A stretch of DNA of 64,000 nt. Source: Diphasiastrum complanatum. Lineage: Eukaryota > Streptophyta > Lycopodiopsida > Lycopodiales > Lycopodiaceae. Each line of letters opens with the position of its first letter. Position 1 is the first letter of the stretch. Of this stretch, positions 56,101-64,000 are shown piece by piece. Both the position numbers and the translations under genes were made by a program. Under the pieces are notes generated by a model. That model saw only the letters and a program-made list of their open reading frames with translations. It had not been told where the DNA came from and made no database searches. Location of the stretch: assembly GCA_029204225.1 (NCBI GenBank), contig CM055102.1, positions 14,666,963 to 14,730,962 on the forward strand, in the 5' to 3' direction.

Positions 56101-59100
56101 CACTGAAACCCAGAAGGTAATCAGAGTCAGTTTGAGGAAAATCCCACTTTATTGATAAATCTAAGAAGGTTACATTTCAAGTGTGTGACCGACCCTAGTC
56201 TCCGGGGCGCTAGCATGCCAAGGCGAGTGCCAGGACAACATTCCAGCAAGGGAGGCTGAGACTTGGTTGGAGCTCGCCCTGAGTCGCAACCCGCACTCCC
56301 CTATAGTATTGGTGGGATTCGCCACCTCCCCTCATACCAAGCACTCTACCTAGGCTGGTAAAGCATGTTTTCTCTCTCTAAAAAGTCATTTTCTCTCTCT
56401 AGATTTTATTGATCCCCAGGCTTCCTTTAATCATGCCTAGATCGTGTGAGGTGATTGCACATCGATCTTAGCTCTCTGGACTTCGCTAGAACCGATCAAA
56501 GATTTTCAGGCATAGGAACTTGGCGCCGGCTGGATTCTGATCACAGTGACGCCGGGAGCGGCAGTGGCGCCGGGAGCAGCAGGGGCGCTGCTGGCGCCGG
56601 GGACAATGCTGGCGCCAGTGGCACCGGAAGTAAAGCTTGTAAAGGTAGCTTTACAACAGTCTCTTTCATACATTATTAAAGGTAGCTATTAGCATTGGAT
56701 ACTAATAAAGATAGCGTACATGGGCATTAATAAAGATAGATATCAATGACACAATAATAGCCTGATGTTCGCTGATTTGGCACATTGTTGAAGACTTTTG
56801 CCAGGTCATTGGAAATGTGTTGATCCAGATGTAAAGATCATATCTCCAACAGTAAATGTAAACAAGAAAAGAACCCCTCTACCAAAGATGTTGAAACTAA
56901 GGTCATCAATGAATATGCTAAGAAGAAAAGCATAAAATATCTCTCACCTTGAATGTGGGCCAATCAATAATAGAAGGTGGCTAATTCACGAAAAACCAAA
57001 TCCTACGATTCTTTCAAGAGACTACATTTCCATAGAGGTAAGAAATTGCAAAATTTATTTTCTCCCTAATATCCGTCAAATAACCATAAGCTATGAAACT
57101 AGTTCTCCGAGACATCATAAGTACATGTACCAAAATATATTTCAAATGTTATTGTAGTATAGCTTTACAAAAGGTAATACACCATGAGATGCAAGGGCCA
57201 CCAAAATTTGTGATATAGAGGGTGTTGATATATTAAAATGCTCCCACATGGGAGGATATGGAATAGAATAGGGAATATAAGGAAAACATAGGCACATAAA
57301 CAAAATGGAACAAAATGTGGTAGAATCATGGCTCAATTGGAAGTGACTTGGCACTCTAAATGATAAAGAAGATGCAATAGTGTGAAACAAACGCTCAAAG
57401 AAATGAAAAACATGAATAGACCATAGAATTAATGAACCGTGGGCGGTTCACCACGGTTCTGAGAACCGTACAGTGAACCGTACCGTGCTCAATTTTTTTT
57501 GCCCAGAACCGTGGTGAACCGTGTAGCTATTAATTAATTAATTAATTTTTTATTTTAAACATGCTTTTACGTTCTTTCTCAGCCAGCCAGCTTAACATCA
57601 CTGCAAAATCCAAAGGAAGGGATAGTAAATGTTCAGGAAGGCAGGCATACTCGACGATAAACATCCTCCAAGCCGTTATGTTGCCACTTCAGAAGTTTCA
57701 TTCTTCATTTAGCATGCGAAGCCTGACTGCAATCTAGACTGCTGCTTCAGGGGCGATCCCCATGGATTTAAAAACATTGAGCTTATTTTATTTTTTAAGT
57801 GGGTCATAGCTGCTTCACTTACTGTCTGTGATCATCCGCAACAAAGATTCAATTCGTAACAGCATTTCTGAAATCCGGGCAACAACCCTGGAAAGAGCAA
57901 TCACCTAAGATGAGGGACAAAAAACGAGCATTGAGGGGTTTGGGGGGGGAAATTAATTAATTGATTAGTTAATTAATTAATTATTTAGATGAACCGTACC
58001 ACGGTTCAAGGAACCGTGGTACGGTTCCTTCCACGGTTCTGGGAACCGTGAGTTCTATGGTATAGACATGGGTAAATTAAATGTGATTGGAAGAAGCAAG
58101 TAAAGGAACAACTCAAGATGAAGATGCTCACACAACAAATGTAAGAATCTGATCTGCTAACCAAACATGGCTATAGTGCAATGGAAACGGATAAAGTGTC
58201 CAAAATGAATTTTGGTAGCATCAGGGGCAAGCTTAGAGGTGATGCATGCAACCATATGCATGATTGTGCATGCGACTTTAACAACTTGTTCAAAACTTGA
58301 GCACATCTATGGTTAGGGCTGAGAGTAATCATCTTCCATTTGTTATTGAAATTTGCAAAATACTTATGGATAATTATTGGTCAGATTGTTGCAAGTAAGA
58401 TTCCTGAGCTTTGCAATCACTGTATGCAGATTATCATAGAGAGGTGTCCTAGAGGCTAGTTTGTATATCATAATAATATCATCTTCTGAAATGATGCAGG
58501 TGTGATTTTGGTAAATTTCACAAACATGTTTTTGCACCGTAATATTATCATCTTGTGGTTGTGAAAAGGCTATTACTTGTTAGGCCAGCACCATATGCAA
58601 TGTCTCGTAGCTGCCGTACAGAGCAAGATTCATAGAACCCACAAATGAGTTTGTGGACCACATTGCGAAGGCTTTCGATTGCTTTAGAATCAATGTCCAT
58701 GATTACGTTCAAGGCTTGAAATTCTAATAATTTTAAGTCATTTGGCATGCAAAACCACATCGTACAGCTTCGAAACTGTAGGTACTTCCAAGACAACTCA
58801 GATTCGTCACCTTTGCCAATTTTAAGTTCTACAAGAAAAGCAACTAGCCTTCTAAAATCTGGGTCATATGAGCCTATAAATCTTCAATATTAAACCACGA
58901 AAAAAACCATATTCCCAAAAGGCAAAGTCGAACTTCGAATTAAACTCAGCTTGAAGCTCTATTGACGAAGAATCTTGCAATCAGAGATCTGAGAAATGCA
59001 TCTAGTAGAAAAAACGGAATCAGCGTTAAGAGTGTACTTTGTCCCGAGCGAGAAGGTTGTACTCTGGCTGCTCAACGATAGGACCGATCATGCCAAGTCG

Positions 59101-59608
59101 CCTTGCAACCTCCCAAGCTTCGGTGATCTGCTGAGCAGACCACTCACTTGTTCCCAGTAAAAAGCCATCCATTGTCAATCACATAATTCATAGCCCTCAC
59201 GGTTTCCTCGATCGGAGTGCTGACATCAGGTCTGTGGCAGAATAAAAGATCCACGTAATCCATCTCCAGGCGCTTCAATGACGCCTTCGTCCCCTCAATG
59301 ATATGCTTTCTAGACAAGCCCTTGTCGTTAGGCCCTGGACCGCCCCAGAAGAGCTTGGTAGAGATGACCACATCGGATCGCTTCCAGCCCAGTTCTTTGA
59401 TGGCTTGCCCCATTATCTCCTCGGCTCTCCCACTTGCATATACCTCCGCATTGTCGAAGAAGTTGATGCCACCTTCTCGAGCTTTGGCAAGCAGCTGTTT
59501 GGCATCTCTGATGTCCACCTGATTGTGAAATGTAACCCATGCTCCGAAGCTGAGCGTGCTCACCTTCAAGCCAGTGCGTCCCAGGTGTCTGTACTGCATG
59601 TTTGCCAT
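50611..59608 (-). CDS. KAB1: Aldo-keto reductase, potassium channel beta-subunit type (KAB1)
   Basis: Four coding exons on the minus strand: 59608-59038, 52572-52429, 52330-52166 and 50724-50611. The product is about 331 residues, against about 328 for Arabidopsis KAB1. The family binds NADPH and associates with Shaker-type K+ channel alpha subunits. AKR tetrad in residues from MANMQY: Asp52 and Tyr57 in FFDNAEVYA, Lys85 in STKLFWGG, His125 in LLFCHRPD. Later motifs: [49 protein letters not shown] at 59608 is chosen because [17 protein letters not shown] fits the family; a TTG seven codons upstream is unlikely. Exon 1 is 2 nt short: single G's are missing near 59165 and 59154, inside the conserved segment before [13 protein letters not shown]. 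This is either assembly error or a damaged gene. All other exons are intact and in phase. Confidence 0.9.
51990..52095. repeat. Palindromic array GGAACG/CGTTCC in KAB1 intron 3
   Basis: Inverted copies of CGTTCC and GGAACG (e.g. CGTTCCGGAACGG, GGAACGGAACGTTCC at 52033-52065) preceded by a T run. The motif resembles the MITE at 22138-22550. No termini found. Confidence 0.55.
52166..52330 (-). CDS. KAB1: KAB1 exon 3
   Basis: 165 bp, phase 0 to 0. [55 protein letters not shown]. Donor GTATGA. Confidence 0.95.
52429..52572 (-). CDS. KAB1: KAB1 exon 2
   Basis: 144 bp, phase 0 to 0. [43 protein letters not shown]. Confidence 0.95.
53061..53127. repeat. (TC)n(AC)n compound microsatellite
   Basis: About 18 TC units passing into about 14 AC units, in KAB1 intron 1. 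Confidence 0.95.
53484..54675 (-). repeat. 3' LTR (left in window)
   Basis: Near-identical to 55439-56658 apart from substitutions and a 27-30 bp deletion in the GGCGCC-rich part near 54595. Confidence 0.92.
55425..55436 (-). other. Primer-binding site of the non-autonomous LTR element
   Basis: Minus strand TGGCATCAGAGC, one mismatch to TGGTATCAGAGC; 2 bp from the LTR end. Confidence 0.8.
55439..56658 (-). repeat. 5' LTR (right in window)
   Basis: Adjacent to the primer-binding site at 55425-55436. It carries a GC-rich repeat of GGCGCCGG words (56520-56630). Confidence 0.92.
56664..57413. other. KAB1 intron 1 DNA, nothing recognised
   Basis: AT-rich with no clear element. Confidence 0.4.
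57422..58059. mobile_element. hAT-type MITE with GGTTC/GAACCGTGGT array
   Basis: 638 bp. Ends CATAGAATTAATG and (reverse) CATAGAACTCACGG. TSD GAATAGAC / GTATAGAC (7 of 8). Both ends carry direct and inverted GAACCGT(GGT) words, then TTAATTAATTAATT blocks. The non-coding interior carries no transposase. Confidence 0.78.
58548..58872 (-). other. Unassigned 108-codon open frame in KAB1 intron 1
   Basis: The minus strand reads [20 protein letters not shown], then [32 protein letters not shown] and [18 protein letters not shown], ending at a TTR before the T/G-rich end. Continuous but of unknown family. It may be a retrocopy or TE fragment. Confidence 0.3.
59038..59608 (-). CDS. KAB1: KAB1 exon 1, with two 1-base deficits
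   Basis: 571 bp; 573 would keep frame. It runs from MANMQY to LLARDK before GTACAC. The frame holds to VIDNGW, is lost for about 12 bp, and resumes at [20 protein letters not shown]. Confidence 0.92.
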
Positions 59609-59639
59609 TTCCACGGAGCTTTCTAGCAATCAACCCGGT

Positions 59640-60155
59640 TCTGCAAACAGAAGCCGCCATAAGTGAACCTTTGTGACAAACATAAGCTATTTCCATTGAC
59701 CTTAAAGGAAAATCGGAAGCAATCTTAGCAAAGCTACTCTGCAAAGAAAGATGATTAATTTTAAGCTCGATTTATTAACAAAGCAACCTTATGACTCTTT
59801 TACAGAGATGGGCAGCCGCTATGATCCCAAACTAAACACGGATGAAATAAGGCTCCATGTCGGCTCCCAGCAAGTACTAATCTAGAACACAAACCATATC
59901 AAAGCTTTTATGGATACAAAAACCGATCTGATAATATGCATGAAGCTTGTAAGATATGAAATCCTACCCGCTCTGATGGGGATGACAATCTGGATCAAAC
60001 AGTTAACTCCAGCACTCTGAATTAGCACACAGTCGATCAATCTAATGATAAAACACAAGCAGAAATCACAGGGCGATCACCCAGTTTCATGGATCGAGCG
60101 AGAAGGATACAACGATCGATCGATCGATCGAGACGACAGTTCTGACGAAGGCCGC
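59640..60155 (-). promoter_or_regulatory. KAB1 5' region (5'-UTR intron likely)
   Basis: Minus strand CTTCTGTTTGCAG ends at 59641 and is a good acceptor 32 bp before the ATG, so a 5'-UTR intron is likely. A (CGAT)n run at 60114-60132 lies in the presumed leader. GCATAAAAGAG at 60158-60167 (minus strand) could be a TATA element and lies at the edge of a copia LTR. Confidence 0.4.
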
Positions 60156-61049
60156 GCTCTTTTATGCAAAAGCAATGGAAAAGTGTCAGCTTCCACGGAC
60201 TTGTCTACGTAGCATGCACCCATAGGAGTATCCCATTCTAGAGTCTTTTTTTATATTTTTTATGATGTGATGCCCTAGCCTTAAGGGCCGGCCCTACCAC
60301 CCAAGCCCAAGGAGTGATGTTGTTTTCAAGTGTCCAACCAAGATGTTGACAAACTCATCTCCTCTCAACTGACACCGGAGATCGCTTTCATGACCTTAAG
60401 AGCATTTTCTCAGAGTAATGTCCTCGTCCTTCATCGCAATGCCATGGTCGTCATGTGATCCTCTGAAGTTGGTCTGCAAGTGTCAAGGATGTTCTCAGAG
60501 GACTTCTCTTGGAGGCACTCTTTGCCTCAGAGTGAGTCCTGACGAACATGGCTAAGCCTTTTCGACCTATATAAGAGCTAACACGTTCAATCTCGTTGGA
60601 CTAAGCCTCCCACCCTCGTGGATGAACCAATCATTTAGTTGCTATAGTTGAGCTAGCTCTGCAAGAGTCGGCGCTTAGACAACTTCTACTTGCAGAATGT
60701 CGAAACTAGTGTTGGGAGAATATTAAAATTTTTGATAAACTCAAGTCTGGGTATTGTAGTACTTTCACAATTTGATATTGGTCTGGTATCAATACGAGGT
60801 GGTATACGAGTTATAGACTAGAATAACTTGTGATAATAGCAAGGTATAAATATGTACAGATTGCTGGAAATATTTTTTTAAGGGGAATATGTGTTTTTTG
60901 AAGGGCCTAACCTTTTTTCATATGCAATATGCAATTGAATTGAAGAAGCCAACATTTGTTACTGCCCATTAATGTATTTGGGGCACTAACAAAAATATGT
61001 ACATACTTAAATTTGAATATATCAAGAAAAAAACTACTAAAAATGCACT
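60156..61049 (+). mobile_element. Copia LTR copy 1, 3' end replaced
   Basis: Starts GCTCTTTTATGCAAAAGC. Matches 61869-62717 throughout, except that it has extra sequence near 60357-60450 and breaks at AAATGCACT, where the telomere-like array begins. TATA box CCTATATAAGAG at 60566. Confidence 0.85.
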
Positions 61050-61052
61050 CTA

Positions 61053-61206
61053 GACCCTAAACCCTAAGCCCTTAGCCCTAAATCCTAAATCCCAAATCCT
61101 AAGCTTAAACCCTAAACCCTTGGCCCTTAATTGTAAACCCCAAGCCCTAAACCCTAAACTTTAAGCCCTAAGCCCCTTAGCCCTAAATCCTAAACCCTAA
61201 ACCACT
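61053..61206. repeat. Degenerate CCCTAAA telomere-like array
   Basis: About 20 units of CCCTAAAC, CCCTAAGC, CCCTTAGC and CCTAAATC type, close to the plant telomere repeat CCCTAAA. It abuts the broken end of the LTR. Confidence 0.8.
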
Positions 61207-61277
61207 AAAATCCATAAATCACTTAGTATATTGATATCGAGGCAAAAGCCCTAAAATCCCTTGAGCCGGATATCAGT

Positions 61278-61560
61278 ATGAGTATCAAGATAGTTAACAC
61301 TGGAGGATTTGGTTCTAGACCCTACTATTACAAATCATATATCAGCTGGTTCTGTTCTATGAAACCAATTGTAATACCAGTCGGGCATCTATATAACTCG
61401 CCCCAATATTGGTCAAAAACACTTTCACATTCAAAACCTCTCTCCAAGAGAACTTCAAGTGGTGTATTGCCACTAAGTGGCTCAATAGGCAACTTATTCC
61501 AAAGATAGTTAGCACAATTTACCACTTAACCCGAAAACATACATGAAGATTTTTTTGGAA
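61278..61560 (-). pseudogene. Ty1-copia integrase fragment
   Basis: Minus strand: VNCANYLWNKLPIEPLSGNT, PLEVLLERGF. This is the conserved end of the copia integrase core (A.YL.NRLP...TP.E). Opposite orientation to the flanking LTRs. Confidence 0.75.
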
Positions 61561-61868
61561 CTTCTTGGCCTTCGCACACTCACATAAGGTCCTCTCACTT
61601 TCTTTGGCTCTCAAGATTACCACTGTGCTACAAGAAGTCCAAAAACTCTTTTTCTGTGGAGTCCATTTTTTTGTGGTCTCTTGGGCTTGAAAGTTACCTC
61701 TAGATTACATTGTGCTACAAAATGTCCAAGACTCTTCGAAAGGTAATCAACACCATTATATGACTTTAATGCTTCAATCTTCATGTTAAGTTTTTTCCCA
61801 CCACCATTGATTTGAGTGGATGAAGGTCTCCATCATTTGTGCCTTGCTCTTGAGGAGATATACCCAAG
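61561..61868. other. Short spacer, nothing recognised
   Basis: Contains two related segments (61590-61640 and 61672-61735: TCTTTGGCTCTCAAGATTACC / TCTTGGGCTTGAAAGTTACC, each followed by TGTGCTACAA). Confidence 0.5.
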
Positions 61869-62717
61869 TGCTCTTTTATGCAAAAGCAATGGAAAAAGTG
61901 TTAGCTTCCACGGACTTGTCTACGTAGCCATGACACCCATAGGAATATCCCATTCTAGAGTCTTTTTTTATATTTTTTATGATGTGATGCCCTAGCCTTA
62001 AGGGCCGGCCATACCACCCAAGCCCAAGGAGTGATGTTGTTTTCAAGTGTCCAACCAAGATGTTGACAAACTCATGCCATGGTCATCATGTGATCCTCTG
62101 AAGTTGGTCTGCGAGCGTCAAGGATGTTCTCAAAGGACTTCTCTTGGAGGCACTCTTTGCCTCAGAGTGAGTCCTGACGAACATGGCTAAGCCTTTTCAA
62201 CCTATATAAGAGCTAACACGTTCAATCTTGTTGGGACTAAGCCTCCCACCCTCGTGGATGAACCAATCATTTAGTTGCTATAGTTGACCTAGCTCTACAA
62301 GAGTCGGTGCTTAGACAACTTCTACTTGCAGAATGTCGAAACTAGTGTTGGGAGAATATTAATTTTTTTATACAACTTGAGTCTCGGTATTGCAGTACTT
62401 TCACAAATTTGATATTTGTCTGGTATCAATACGAGGTGGTATACGAGTTATAGACTAGAATAACTTGTGATACTATCAAGGTATAAATATGTACAAATTG
62501 GTAGAAATATTTTTTTAAAGAGAATATGTTTTTTGAAGGGCCTAACCTTTTTTCATATGCAATATGCAACTGAATTGAAGAATCCAACATTTGTTGCTGC
62601 CCATCAATGTATTTGGGGCACTAACAAAATATGTACATACTTAAATTTGAGATATCAAGAAAAAACTACTAAAAATGCACTACTATATTCAAGCAGACTA
62701 TCATTCATACACCAACA
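61869..62717 (+). mobile_element. Copia 5' LTR copy 2
   Basis: TGCTCTTTTATGC...CACCAACA, about 849 bp, TATA box CCTATATAAGAG at 62202. Followed by GAAG and the primer-binding site. Confidence 0.88.
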
Positions 62718-62721
62718 GAAG

Positions 62722-62733
62722 TGGTATCAGAGC
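62722..62733 (+). other. Primer-binding site (initiator Met type)
   Basis: TGGTATCAGAGC, 4 bp after the LTR end. Confidence 0.9.
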
Positions 62734-62812
62734 CTTGATTCAATGGATTACTAGAGTCCATGATCTTTTTCCAAAAGCTATTCTAGATTGTTTGTGTATA
62801 ATTTCGATCACT

Positions 62813-64000
62813 ATGGAAGGCACCTCAGAGATCCGCTTGATCAATAAACTCAACGGAGATGACTTCCACATGTGGAAGTTCAAAATGAAAATGATCCTGA
62901 AAAGGAGTTATGGAATACGTTAACGGTTCTATAGCCAGACCGGTAGAACCCGAACAGCTCCCAGCTTGGGAAGCCAAGGATGGCAAGGCTCTTGCCATTG
63001 TATCTCTAAACCTTAAAGACACTCAAATTGCTCAGTATCCAACTGCACTACTTCCAAAGAAGCATGGGATACACTCACCGACATCTACGAGACCTCAGAT
63101 GTCTCGACTCGCCTCTTCTTGAGAAAGAAGGTACTATCACTCAGAATGAGTGAAAGCACCTCAGTCAGCGACCATCTGAACGAGTTCAAACAATCGATGA
63201 ACCAACTGGCTGCAATAGGTTCCCCTATATCAGAAGAAGACTCTACCATGTCTCTTCTTGCCAGTCTTCCATTCTCCTACGATAATTTAGTGTTGCTTCT
63301 GAGCAATACCCCTGCGTTGTCTTTCCAAAAATTGACAGCAAGCTTGTTGCAGGAAGAAGTCAAGAGAAAAAGATTGTCCACACCTACAAGTACCAAATCC
63401 ATGGCACTCTATTCAAACAAGCAACAATCCAAGAAGAAGAAAGCTTCAAGGATAAGAAGACAAAGGCAGAACAGCCAGCGCATCACAACCACAACAACAG
63501 CAACAATATAGCTACTCATCGTCCAAGACCAAGCTATTTTGCAGATATTACAAAAGAACCAACCATGACATCAAGACTGTCGCATCCTCAAGTACAATGA
63601 AGCAAAGAAGAAGATGAAATAGCACCAAGAAGGCAACCCTGACACAGTCAAAAGATCTCAAGATGAAGAGAAGGCGCTGATGATACAAGATCAATCCAGT
63701 AGAGATGCCCATCATTGGTATCTCGATTCAGGTGCTTCTTAGCGCATAATGCCATGCAAGGACCTCTTCTCTACACTCACAGCTACAAAATCACAGTACA
63801 TTTTCTTTGGTGACTCTAGTTCACACCAAGTTGAAGGCCAAGGGTCTATTCAACTGCAGTTCTTGATGGCATCACTAGGCAGCTTAATGGAGTAGTTTAT
63901 GTACCCAAATTAACAAAGAACCTTTATCCTATTAGCAAGATCACAGATCAGGGCTATAGAGCTTTGTTCACTGCCAACCAATGTACTATTTTAGATGAGA
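62813..64000 (+). pseudogene. Ty1-copia gag and protease, runs off the window
   Basis: ATG at 62813: MEGTSEIRLINKLNGDDFHM then WKFKMKMIL, the usual copia gag start. A frameshift near 62915, then NGSIARPVEPEQLPAWEAKD; a second shift near 63050; then KKVLSLRMSESTSVSDHLNE, FKQSMNQLAAIG and LLASLPFSYDNLV, the copia gag core. Basic nucleocapsid region at 63420-63530. The protease box WYLDSGAS is at about 63719-63742, followed at once by a stop. Integrase and RT would lie beyond 64000. Confidence 0.85.

Larger units (their letters stand above)
53484..56658 (-). mobile_element. Complete non-autonomous LTR retrotransposon (TSD GTCTC)
   Basis: Two LTRs (53484-54675, 1192 bp; 55439-56658, 1220 bp) flank a 763-bp internal region with no pol. 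TSD GTCTC at 53479-53483 and 56659-56663. Orientation minus: next to the right LTR, the minus strand reads TGGCATCAGAGCC, an initiator-Met-type primer-binding site, and next to the left LTR it reads AAAGGTGGGGTGGA, a polypurine tract, then TGTTGTAAAG. The LTRs start TG and end CA. The internal region has no gag or RT, so it depends on another element. It resembles LARD/TRIM classes by having no genes, but has large LTRs and a very short interior. Confidence 0.92.

Noticed and set aside
59303-59744. Other frames over KAB1 exon 1
   Set aside because: Antisense or shifted shadows of the conserved AKR coding sequence.

Overview
This is nuclear DNA of a land plant, dense in transposable elements. 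Two host genes with typical plant protein sequence are spread over very long introns, and almost everything else is transposon relics, long GA/TC microsatellites and a degenerate CCCTAAA-type (plant telomere-like) array. The size of the introns (two exceed 8 kb) would suit a gymnosperm, a fern or a TE-rich angiosperm. I cannot decide between these from the sequence.

Host gene 1 (+ strand, about 4.2-35.75 kb) is a plastid-type M48 zinc metallopeptidase. I see seven coding exons (4196-4253, 13232-13299, 28989-29151, 33223-33319, 33430-33539, 35353-35486, 35583-35751). All junctions agree in phase except one. Exons 13232-13299 and 28989-29151 do not fit together, which predicts an unseen micro-exon of 3n+2 bases in the 15.7-kb intron. 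The transit-peptide exon(s) lie upstream of 4196, hidden by a copia relic or outside the window. The introns hold relics of copia, gypsy, hAT, a LINE family, a gag/LTR element and a probable Penelope-like element.

Host gene 2 (- strand, 59608 to 50611) is an aldo-keto reductase of the potassium-channel beta-subunit type (KAB1), in four coding exons. Its first exon lacks two single G's 11 bp apart, both in G runs. Its 6.5-kb first intron carries a complete non-autonomous LTR retrotransposon (53484-56658, TSD GTCTC) and a hAT-type MITE (57422-58059).

Between the genes (36-50 kb) lie gypsy fragments, a triplicated fragment resembling a Crinkler-type P-loop NTPase (two direct tandem copies and one inverted copy), a second copy of the Penelope-like relic, and an LTR with a GGCGCC-type primer-binding site. 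Right of the KAB1 gene (60-64 kb) are two copies of one copia LTR, separated by the telomere-like array and an antisense integrase fragment, followed by gag/protease running off the window.

The most unusual signals are: (1) a hAT-like family with a shared CATAG(A/T)TGCA terminus and 8-bp TSDs, in which each copy carries its own private hyper-palindromic subterminal repeat; (2) a very small (84-90 bp) tRNA-headed retroposon ending in a CTTGG-AAA-CCAAG hairpin, four copies, two with clean 13- and 16-bp TSDs; (3) the Penelope-like relics; (4) the Crinkler-like NTPase duplications, which form a potential hairpin RNA.
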